A stretch of DNA of 64,000 bases, taken from assembly GCA_022592445.1 (NCBI GenBank), contig JABYQR010000016.1, positions 216,265-280,264 on the forward strand, read 5' to 3'. Below the pieces are notes generated by a model. It did not search any database. It had not been told where the DNA came from and saw nothing but the letters and a program-made list of their open reading frames with translations. Of the stretch, positions 46,444 through 56,600 are shown one piece after another (the stretch's first letter is position 1; each line of letters begins with the position of its first letter). The position numbers and the translations under genes are program-made. Source of the DNA: Cytidiella melzeri. Taxonomy: Eukaryota > Basidiomycota > Agaricomycetes > Polyporales > Irpicaceae.

Positions 46444-47540
46444 GTGTGCGTGGAAAATCAGAGGCGTGTTGAGCATGACTTCATGCGAGGCTGTTCAGAT
46501 ACACAACGACGTAGAAGACGAGGGCCTGCGCGCGGCATTGTGAGACTTGTCATGAGACGAGAGTTGCTCGTGAAATCGAGGAGGTTTTCATGTGCAAGGC
46601 GGGTGGAGGATTTGCGGCTATGTGACACATCGGTCGAATCTGTTCTCGAAACGAAGTGGAAGTGCAGATTGTGGTATCTGTAGGTGATATGTCATCATGT
46701 AGGGATCGAGAGGATAGTCCGAGGAGGGTATTCATGTGAAGATACGAGTTATGCGTGGCATAGGAAAGCTACCAGAGTGTTGAGACGCGAGTGCCATACA
46801 CGGGGGTGAACGACAGATGCCGAAAGGGGCGAGATCATGATGGACGCGGAGATTGAACGCCAGCAGAGCTCATGACAACCTGCCCGAAATAGCAAGTCTG
46901 TAATGATGGGAACTCTCGCACGAGCCACGCCTGCTGCTGGCGGCGACGACGACGACAACGACGACCTCTCGGAGGCGTCTGAGATGAGCGCGATCCATGA
47001 CACCCGACGGTGATGCCTCAACAGCGGAGGGCAGGCGGGCGTTGACGTGGCAGGCCGTGGACGGGGTAGGCCGCCGTGCAGCTGCGACGATTGGCGGGCT
47101 GGCTTGATTCTCTGTGCCCCGCAGTGGTGGCCGCTGTGAGTGGGGGTGAGATGAGCTGCGACTGGCCGGAGAAGGAGATTAATGGGAGGTTAGGACGAGC
47201 GAGATACGAACTCGGCAGGTCAAGGCACCCAGTGTCATTCTCTGCGCGGCCAGTCGCGCGTCTATGTGTCCAATAATGAATTCTCGCAGAAATGAACGCA
47301 ATGTGGTTTGGCTCTCATTCCTCCGACTATATCTTCACCTCCTCCGTCCCCTTCCTCTCCCTCGCCATCCCCTCCTCCAATCTCGCACCCTCTACTTAAT
47401 CTCAATCTCGCACATACACTACAGCCCGAGCTACTACGGCCTTGGACGCCGAAAGGTGCGCAGCCTCACCCAAAAGCCTATCTTGCCTGTTCTGATCGTC
47501 ATTCTTAACAGCCTTCACACCGCACAGAGGTTACCCCTCC
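46444..47540. other. Intergenic: promoter region of the zinc-finger gene
   Basis: About 1.1 kb between EXO1 and the zinc-finger gene. The 200 bp before the ATG are C/T-rich on the plus strand, which is common in basidiomycete leaders. A short GAC trinucleotide run lies near 46945. No gene was recognised. Confidence 0.4.
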
Positions 47541-49218
47541 ATGCCAACTCAGACTCCTTTCTTCGACTACCAGATGTACTCCTTTCCAAGATACCAGCAC
47601 AGCACCTTCCCTTCAGCGTCTGTGCAGCCCAACACCGCGCTGCTGACCCCCGCCGGCAGCGACCACGGTCTCACATCCTTTGCCTCGCGTCATTCCTGGC
47701 AGGTTGACTCTCACAATACCTCTGAATACGACTCGCCAACGAGTACGCCTTACTCCGAGTATGGTTCGCCCTTCGAACAAGAGCAGTACTCTACTTCAGT
47801 CGCAAGCCAGAGCGTAGGATACCCAGAGTCTTCCCAGCGCACGCATGTCTCCGGATCAGCCTTCAGTTCGCTATACAACCCGAGATTCTACCCCTCCACA
47901 GACTCTGCCAGTTTGACGTCGTCCAGGTCATCCCGCACTCCCGAAGATGAGCCCGCCGCCTATCGCTTTCCCCCATCTCCCCAGCACAGCGCGTCATCTA
48001 TTACAGCAAGGACCCATCATGATGCCTGGCAAGATTATCCCTCTGACTCTGCGGCCTTTGAGAGGTTGCCGTCACAGTCCATACCCTCCTTCCCTAGACA
48101 CAGCATGATGCCTCCGCTTCAGCCGCACAACACTGCGCTCAACAGTCGGTCTTTCCTCACATCGTTGCCCTCGCCAGATCAGTCCAGCTTCTCGAGACTC
48201 TTGTCGAGGGAGTCCCCGAGGGCCCCCAGCTTCACTTTCCAGTCTCGTCCGCAAGGCGCAGACGGGTTTGGCGAGCCTGGCAGCCCATCAATCGTGCCTC
48301 CTCTTGTTTACGATGGGGAAGAATACGACGACGAATCTGAATGTAGCCTTCCCTCGACGAGCTCCGACATGTATCGCGCTGGCTATCAGACATCCCAATC
48401 CTCTGGCGACGACGGCGTCAGCTCAGCGGCTGCGTCTAGCCGTGATGGACACAGCGACAACCGGAGCTCCAGCCCTTCGGACTCGGCTGAGTCATCACCT
48501 CGTTCTGCTCTTGAACAACCTCCCAGCACTGAGCGAACAAAGTCCGGCGTCCAGAAAAAGTCGAAGATGCATCAATGCACAGTGTGCGCTAAGTGGTTCC
48601 CCCGCCCGAGCGGCCTTGCCACGCACATGAACTCCCACTCTGGAGCCAAGCGTACGCCACATTTTGTCTGCTTGATCATAGGCACAACCTAACCTGTTCT
48701 GTCCCTGTCAGCATACAAGTGCCCCATCTCAGGCTGCACAAAAAGTTTTGCTGTGCGATCGAACGCAAAACGTCACTTGCGCACACATGGCATCTTCCCG
48801 TCATCCGACCACGCGGCGACCCCTGCTCAATTCACAGTCGGGTTTGATGCGCCAATAATATCAGACGTTCACGAAGTTAGTAAGCTGCCTGCCAAGCTGC
48901 GCTGGGTACCACAGAGTCTCGCTACCCGTACAAACGTGGACTTCCTCCGAGATGCACCTTCGGACTCCGAAGATGAATACCCGTCGTCCTGCCCCGTTTT
49001 GTCCGTCCCGCTTCCAGCTGTGGTTCCTTCATCTCCGAAATGGAATGACGAAGAGTATGAAGATCGCAATTCGTACGAAGACTTGGGTCCTAGCCCCTAT
49101 CTCAGCGCGCATCAGGTGCGCTCTACCTCGAGCTATAGCCATGTTTCATTTACTGACTCGACCTTTGCAGTGGAGAGCGCTTCCTGGCCCTGCCATTGTC
49201 AATCCGCCGTCACTGTGA
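47541..49218 (+). CDS. C2H2 zinc-finger transcription factor
   Basis: Probable DNA-binding regulator. The long N-terminal part (about 355 residues) is Ser/Pro/Tyr-rich and disordered. Two C2H2 fingers follow: CTVCAKWFPRPSGLATHMNSH in the first exon, then after an intron at HSGAK-PYKCP a second finger with CPISGCTKSFAVRSNAKRH. A C-terminal acidic Ser-rich region includes DSEDEYPSS. The last intron (donor GTGCGC after SAHQ, acceptor TTTGCAG) gives a short end WRALPGPAIVNPPSL with TGA at 49216-49218; without it the frame runs on to 49250. Targets cannot be predicted. Confidence 0.88.
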
Positions 49219-49806
49219 AACAGCCTGCCCCCACCCCGTCCTTGGACTAGATGTCTGGCGACCACTTACGACAACATATACCATTGCTTCCTGCTCTCGA
49301 CCTCGCTGTAATTGTTGTGTTTCACATGGGTATACCACAGGTTTCGCCTCTCTGTAGCTTACTGTTCCTATCTTGCTCTTGCATCCGTTGACGACATGGC
49401 TTTCCCTGATCCTGCTTGTTTGATAGATTGTCTGGGAGAGATGATGGCGTGCCTATAATAGTACCTTTTCTCATACATAGTGATGACACAGATCCCGCGC
49501 GAGCTGGGTTGTACATACGCTCTGGTTAGTCGTGTGGTAAACATCAATGAGACGCATGTATCAGTTCTTGTCACGCAACTTGATTGTTTGAGGGTTGGCA
49601 TCACAGCGCGTGTAGGCAGGCAGTGCGAAGAACGTCCTTTGGAACAGCTAGGCCTCAGAAGCGCGTCATAGATTCGAGTGAGCAAGGCATCAAATGTTAT
49701 CACGCAGAGTAATCCAGTGCAGGCAGCCACGGCCTGCCCGAGGAGGTTTTCGTTATCTTAGTACATCGTATCTTTCCCTGCATCTATTGAGTATACTGTC
49801 TTTCAA
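49219..49806. other. Intergenic between convergent genes
   Basis: About 590 bp between the zinc-finger gene and the PIG-P gene, which converge. No feature was recognised. Confidence 0.4.
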
Positions 49807-50493
49807 CTACGTCGTCTCATATCCAGTCTGCGATGCAGCCTCGGTCGCACCTTTGCGAGGATAGGTACTATAGACAACACGATTAACCAGGCCGATGGGT
49901 ATGTCGTACATGGCCGGGACGGCGTCAGGCCGTGCGTGTTTGAGGTATGGATTCGTGGTGAGATCAACATCAGGAAGGTGCGCCTTGGAATCTGGTGGCG
50001 TATCCCACCTGTCGTGAGTTGATTGTTCTGACATTCGAGCATCGGCGAACGCGGCGCACCTGTGACCGTGCTAACGTCGGAGAAACTAGGTGTGTTGTAC
50101 ATTGCCAGCGCCAGGTAGGCGCAGTAGGTGAGGAGAACGACGACGACGGAATATGCTGGAAGAAGCAGTGCCCATTCCCTGGCGTGTTGGGATCATTGCG
50201 AGGAGGACAATAGAATGCGCGGAGAAACGGAGAAATATGGATAAGACGGTGTGTGCACGGGCAAAGATAAAAGTGGCATACCTGCTAGGATACCAAGAGA
50301 CCCCGAGCCAGATGAGATATGCGTCGGGAAGAAGAGACCAGAGGAGGAAAAAGGCGAAAAGGAGATAAGTCGACGACCATGCCACGAATCCGTAAAACTC
50401 TGGGGCTCGGCTTCGGGCTTCTGTCGGTGGCTGTGGAGGATACGCAGCTAGCGGACTGACAGGCGAAGTGGGCTGGTCCAGGATATCTGACAT
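49807..50493 (-). CDS. GPI19: PIG-P subunit of GPI-GlcNAc transferase
   Basis: Small ER membrane subunit of the complex that adds GlcNAc to phosphatidylinositol, the first step of GPI-anchor synthesis. Family blocks: APEFYGFVAWSSTYLLFAFF (first membrane segment), PDAYLIWLGVSWYPSR joined by splicing to EWALLLPAYSVVVVLLTYCAYLALA (second membrane segment), then NTPSFSDVSTVT and, in the last exon, VPAMYDIPIGLVNRVVY. The first intron is clear (donor GTATGC). The junction between STVT and the last exon is uncertain. The best phase-compatible choice removes only about 32 nt (donor GTGCGC, acceptor TGTCAG), which is short for this genome. The stop is at 49807-49809. Confidence 0.9.
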
Positions 50494-51015
50494 TGCACTG
50501 GCAGGCTTGGCGAATGTGGGTCGGGGAGGCTATAGCTACTAGAGACGCAGAACTTCAGTCGTCATCTCGAATTTCACTGGCATCACAGCTAGCTAGGCTG
50601 AGAAACACATACCGGCTCCGTCAGCCGTTCGCAAGCTCCCGTTTGATTTCGGGAAGGAAACAAAGATCCAAGCGGTAGGAGCTTGAAGGTTAAATTTTGG
50701 GGGGAGCCCTGCGGCAAATGGTCCAGCTGTGGGACGAGCAGTTCAGGAAATGGCTTGGTTTCTAAGATGAGCACACTGCATGAACGAGACCGATAATTAC
50801 GGCAGCTCAGTACGCACTTGGCGATATTAAACTGTGGCTGGGCTGCCTACGCCCTTCCGAACGAGACCTGGATCCTGCGGCTGAGCTCGGTGGGAGCCGC
50901 TATCTCTGCCAGCGAGGTTTCAACTTGAATAACTGCCTCGCTGAGCTATCTGCCGGCGCTTCCTGCGAGACGCTCTTGATTTTGATTTTTAGGCTTCTTG
51001 GCAATTGGACTGACA
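50494..51015. other. Shared upstream region of two divergent genes
   Basis: About 520 bp between the PIG-P and cyclo-ligase starts. It should hold both promoters. No element was recognised with confidence. Confidence 0.4.
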
Positions 51016-52008
51016 ATGACCTCCAACATCGCACCCCCCTTGGCTACCCTAAAGGCTATTAAAAGTGCTGTTCGAAAGCGCATCTCTTCAACCCTGCGCT
51101 CGCTGACGCAGGACGATGTTAAACAACAAAGTGGGTCGACCCAGTCATATCGCAGAAAAGCTTGTAGTCTATCGATAATTGACTCCGTCCCCTCTGCCCA
51201 GCGGAACAAGTCACTGCGACCCTCTTACGGCAGCCCTTCTTTCATCAAAGCAAAAATATCGCCTGCTATCTGAGCATGCCCATTGGTGAAATCGATACAG
51301 CACCATTGGTGTCTACCATCCTCCGATCTGGTTCGTGCAGCGTGTTGAGGTCACTTTTAGTAACATGGGAGCTGATCAAGCGGGTACGCAAGGGAAGACG
51401 CTCTTTGTTCCGCGGGTCGACCCGAGAATCATAGGGAGAATGGATTTTCTTCGCGTGTACGGGGAGGATGACCTGACGTCTTTCCCAGCGGGCCTGTGGG
51501 GAATTCGAGAACCGGGAGAACAGTACCAAGGGAGGAGACGGCAGCACAGTAGGCGTTGTTCGCAACGTCCACGCAGTACTGTCGGCTGATTGCGACTTCA
51601 CACAGTATTCGACGAAGATAGCGAAAATCTCGACCTGATACTCGTGCCTGGTCAGTTCACTTTCGGGATCACGTCACAGGGATGGCTGTTGACGAACTCA
51701 CCCGCAGCCGTGGCCTTTGACCGCTCGTTCCGGCGTCTGGGCCATGGAAAGGGATACTACGATCGCTTCCTGACTCAGTATAAAGCGACGAGGCCTGAAA
51801 TGCCCTTGCTAGGCAAGTTCCATTCCTACACTCTACACATAGGCGTTCAGCTCACTGCTCTGGTTCGCTGTTACCACTTGCAGTCGGATTGAGCTTGGAG
51901 GAGCAAATTTTGGAGGGTGGAGAGGTTCCAGCCAATGAACTGGACTGGCGCATGGATGTTATAGTGGGGCCTAGCGAGATCATGCACAAGGCTGCCGCGA
52001 ATTCTTAA
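51016..52008 (+). CDS. FAU1: 5-formyltetrahydrofolate cyclo-ligase, with an apparent frame break
   Basis: Converts 5-formyl-THF to 5,10-methenyl-THF with ATP. Recognisable parts in order: an N-terminal helix LKAIKSAVRKRISSTLRSLTQDD, then HIAEKL, PFFHQSKNIACYLSMPIGEIDTAPLV, KTLFVPRVDPR, RMDFLRVYGEDDL, GLWGIREP, LDLILVPG, VAFDRSFRRLGHGKGYYDRFL and LDWRMDVIVGPSE. The GHGKGYYDRF substrate loop is intact. The problem lies in exon 1: VKQQS and HIAEKL are in different frames, separated by the palindrome-containing GTGGGTCGACCCA at 51131-51143. Removing 13 nt, or one extra base nearby, would restore the frame; no usable intron does. The gene may be mutated, or this may be a sequence error. The stop is at 52006-52008. 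Confidence 0.75.
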
Positions 52009-52260
52009 AGAATGGCCTTACATCTCTTGTACGTAACAGCAGATGGATATGTGGTTCATCTAATCGTACCTTTCACCTGCAAACGCACCGAGTCAGACCA
52101 TCACAGACTATTTGACCTGGAATCGCGTACCATTTCGTAGGGCATCTCACGAATTGGAGGGTACCCAGTCTGATACGCGTGCGTGGGTGTCGCCAATAGT
52201 TGGATCTCTCTTCAAACGTGCATGTTACAGCCGTCAGGACCTAATCCATGAGCAGAGAAC

Positions 52261-53485
52261 TCACCCCGTATTCTGTGAGCGTGGAACAATCATCAGCCTG
52301 TAAGACCGCCCCGCTGGGAGATACGCGCTTCCTGGATACCAACGTGGAGTCCGCAAACACGTATCTCTCGTCAGCAGATCGCAATATATCAGGGCGTGAG
52401 ACTCTGCATCGCACCAGGTTGCGGTACCATGACAGCCCTGGCCCCTGTATCAAAGTTCGCAGGGGAACCGTCGACGCTTAGCAGCTTGGTGGAAAGCTGA
52501 GTGGTCACCACCACCTGGGAAACGGGAAGCAGTCAGCATCACAGCAGACAACTGGTTGAAATGCTGCGCGTACGGAGAGACCCGCTGTCGCACCCGCCTG
52601 TGCAAGCGCTTGCCGTATCCTCTCATGGAGTACGGTCCGGTTTGCGTAGCTCGTATTGGACGGCAGCGTGTGGGAGGCTAGTGAGAAAGAGTTGAGCACA
52701 AGCAGGCCAGTCTGGAAAGTTGTCAGATTACAGGCCATGGCATGGCATGATGAAACATGGCGAAACCTTGCGGTTAGACTGAAGATAAGACGGCAGCTTG
52801 TGGAAGAAGAGGACGATGTCTGAAAATGTAAATAAGCTGGTGTGCAGGAGCAAACTTCTGTAGTCATGAGGTAAGGTGCTGTCATCTGCGTCGTGGATGA
52901 GAGTGACTTCCGCCTGACATGATGCAGCGCTGACCGTCCGCGTGTATGAGCTCTAGGAGTTGTGCTGCGGTAATCGAGTTGTGCATGTCTGACGCATGTC
53001 TGAGGATAATGTCCGTTACGCGCAGGACAGGAAACGAACCAGCAAAAATTACCCCTTGCCCCTCTTTTACAAATTCGCGAGCGACATCAACAGCAACTGC
53101 TCCTGTCGCGACGCCTGGAGGACTAGAGATTTCCAGTATGAAGCCGCGTTTGAGGCCGCCATCAAGAATTTCATCCATGGACGCGGAGCCTGTGGTGTAT
53201 CTTTTCATAGATGCACCTGATATATATGCAGCACTTTGCGTGAGTGCAGACGTCCTTTGAGCCTGTGTTGCGGAGAACACAGATTGCGAAGACAACAGAG
53301 ACATCCGAGCATCTGGTTCAGCGGATAGTGAGATAAATTCCCAAGAAAAAAAAGAGAATTTACCCACCTCTAGCGAGCTCTTCAGGGGTTGAAAGCGCTA
53401 TGTCATCTGCAGTCTCATATCCTGCTCTGGTGAGAGCAGCTAGAGTGGCTGGAGGCAGCGGTAAGCTATGCAACGGCCTTTTCAT
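52261..53485 (-). CDS. RAD51-like recombination protein with degenerate ATP site and in-frame stop
   Basis: RecA/RAD51-family protein similar to fungal RAD51 paralogues that assist homologous recombination. Segments in order: LPLPPATLAALTRAGYETADDIALSTPEEL (helical N-domain), SQSVFSATQAQ, TTGSASMDEILDGGLKRGFILEIS, VKEGQGVIFA-DM, LIHDADDSTL, IVLFFHKLPSYLQSNRK, LLVLNSFSL, HERIRQALAQA, VVVTTQLSTKLLSVDGSPANFDTGARAVM and a last exon SAYLPAGRSYRLMIVP. The Walker A site reads SPPGVATGAV with no Lys, and the Walker B end reads VLNSFS with Asn in place of Asp, so ATP hydrolysis is doubtful. An in-frame TAG (52953-52955) falls between HNS and SSYTRT; no phase-compatible intron removes it. It may be a pseudogene. 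LINE copy 2 starts about 170 bp upstream of the ATG. Confidence 0.7.
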
Positions 53486-53657
53486 GCTGGTAGTGCAGTC
53501 CTGAGATATTGTAAGACCTGACACAATCAAGTTAACTGCAGGTGTATAATGATGCAAGATATCCATCTCGAGCACTCACAACAGGAACTGCACCGTACCA
53601 CCGGCAGTATCACCGTTCGCTGGTGGCCACTGGCACTAGTAACTTAGTGCAGCACAC

Positions 53658-56600
53658 CGCTTCTTGAACCCGTACCACCACCACCAAGAAAATTCCCACG
53701 CTCAAGCATAACGCTTCCCTCGTCACCATTCCCCTTCCCTCTCCCTTCAATCGCCCGAGTTCCTCTTAAAGTCATTTCAGACATACCCTTATTTCTTAAA
53801 CACGCGTTATTAGCTGTCTTCCCTAGAGTTTTGGCCCTCTCTTAATACATCATGTCTGGCGTCTCACCAGATGCAGACATGGCCTTACCCCCGTCTCAGC
53901 AGTCATTGGAATACCTTACCCCGACGCCTCATATAACAGCTGAGTTTAATCAGCCTCCTCCTCCAGAGGCACTTAATACGTCACTTTACAACCCGTCCCA
54001 CACTCCGGTCAGCTACGCCTCGCAGCCACCCCTCCAGCCTGTCGCTCCCGCGCCGCAAATCATCGAAGAAGATGAGGACTTATGGGGGGACGACGTCTCC
54101 CCTGACGCGCCTTGCAACGCCTACTTACCCTATGATACCGAAAGCCAGATCAGTGAATCCCTCCCTGCTTTTGCCGCCACCCTCTCTACCCTCGCCGCCT
54201 TCCTGACAGAGCCCCTGGTCATGCACCGCATTCGAGATCTTGCACGGCAGCCCAAAGCCTTTGACAACACGATCCTCCCGATATTCAACAATCTTCGCGG
54301 CCTAGTTAACCAGTGGAATAACACTGTTGACGGTGAGCTCGTCATCCATCGCACCGTCTCCGCTCCCCCTGTTCGCAGCGCGCCGGCTCCTCCCACCGCT
54401 CCTACTCCCACCCACGCTCAGCACACTACCCAAACTGTCCGCCCTGCTCATGCGCTAGGCACAACTCACAGGCCCCTTCGTGTAGGAGGGACTCCCACCC
54501 ACCATACCGTCCAAACCACTCTTCCCTTCGCGGCCGCCTCCAAACCTCCTCCCATCCTCACCGCCAATCGACCTGCTCCGTCATACGCACAGGCTGTCAA
54601 GTCGCGCCCAGCCAACATGCTTCTCAACCTCACCTCCGCCATCGCCTCTGCCATGCCCGAAGCGCCAGCAGAGACAGTGCTCACCATGGCCACGCAGCTG
54701 ATCCCTGCGCCATCCAACAATCGGGCAGCACCCAGACACGCTCCGCGCAATGCGTCCAAAGTTATTACGGTAAAGCCGTCCAGCGGCAACGTAGCCGTCT
54801 CCGAAATACCTAACGACCAGCAGCTTCTCAGTAACTTCTCAGTTGAGTATGAGGAGGCCAAGATGGACAACCGCGTCCCGCAGGACGCTCCCGATATTCT
54901 CTTTGTGCGGTGGCTCAATAATGCTCTGCACCTTCAGTTCCGCACCTCGCCATGCGAGGGTACGGAAGCCGTCATTGAGACATTCTGGAGCAAGTGCAGG
55001 GGTCTGTGCAATTCAACCCCGGCCTGCTCAAAGTTCCGTTTCCGCAACGGTGTATTGTACCGTCGTGTTCCCTTTTCTGACCCGTCCACTGCCACATCTG
55101 ACGAGTCTATACAACAGATCAAGGAAGCCCTCCTCGGCCAATACGCTTGGGAAGGCGTCACCATGATTGGTAACCCGCGCGTCCAACTCACCGAAGGGTC
55201 TTCCTTCGGAACTGTCTTTGTGGACTTCTATGACAGTGCCACATCCCGATGCATGAGACAGATCATGAAGCAGATTGTCTACCTGAACGGTGGTGCCTGT
55301 CGGGCTGTTCAAGCTCTCAACTTCCGGCCTGCGACCCCTCGCTGCGCCATTTGCCAACGGTGGGGTCACCCTGCAGCCATTTGCCGCTCGCAAGTGGTAC
55401 GTTGCCCCGTGTGCGCGCAATCCCATGATGAGCGCGACCACCACCACCTCGCGCCCCTAGCCGCAACTAAATGCTTCAATTGTGGTGAGCCTCATCGTGC
55501 TGACTCTCCAGACTGCTCTTTCTTCCAGCATCGCCGTGATCGCGAATGGATCCAAGCTCATCAGCCAGCCTCCCAGACGGCTCAGCGTGTACCACATACT
55601 GATTTTCGTCAAGTTTCGCGCTCCAAGCGGAACACCCGTATCGGCATGGGGCGACAAGCTCCTAACCTCATTCGCTCGACATAGACATGATGCCAGACAA
55701 CGCACCACACGTTTTTAGGGTAATTTCATTTAATGCTAACCATACGGCTAACAATACTGCAGCTGTACTTCAACACTTCGTCCAGGCGGACGCCATCCTC
55801 ATCCAAGAACCTTCGTACTCTGTCCTCAAACACACTCCTTCCACCACCAACCCCCATGGCGACGAGTTCTTCGGAACTCAGGCGCAACCAAGAGACTGGC
55901 TTCTCCTTGAAGTCAGCGACATCCGACAAGCTCGAGTGGCGTGCTATATCAACCGCAGATGGGCCGGCTCCAACCCACGCACACGACACGACATTATCTC
56001 GCATCCTCACCTTCTGTGCTTCTCCCTGTCCTTCGGCCAGACCGAACGCTTCTTCCTCAACATCTACAGCCACCCAGACACCCACAACGCTACTCATTTC
56101 CTCCTGGCCACTCGACATCTCCCCGCCTTTACCCTAGTTGCGGGTGACTTCAACCTCCACCACATGCTCTGGGAATCTGGTCGTCGCGATGATCGCCATG
56201 CTCAGGACCTTATCGACTTCATGCCAGACATTGGTGTGTCCCTGCTGAACTCACCGGATGTGTTCACGCACTTCCCGCACCGCCGTGGATTCAACCCATC
56301 TGTGATTGACCTCGCCTGGATTGACTCCACAATGGCCAACCACCCCCTCACCGCTCTCACCATTGATGCTGACATGCGCATGGGATCTGATCACGCAGTC
56401 CTCGCCATTGACATCCCTACAGTCCCTGATTACATTGCTATTCCACGGATTACTCCAAACTCTGATGCAGAAACAGAGTTCATCATTGACGTGATTGAGG
56501 CAGCGCGCTTGCGTGCTTGCGATTCCCTATCATCCTCTAATGCCATAGAACAGTCGCTTACCCTTCTTTTCAACTCTATACAGGAGGCCTTTGAGGAACA

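Noticed and set aside
52953..52955. Reading the RAD51-like TAG as part of an intron
   Set aside because: No GT donor upstream gives a phase-compatible join to the following QAEVTL segment; the flanking sequence is in one frame through the stop.
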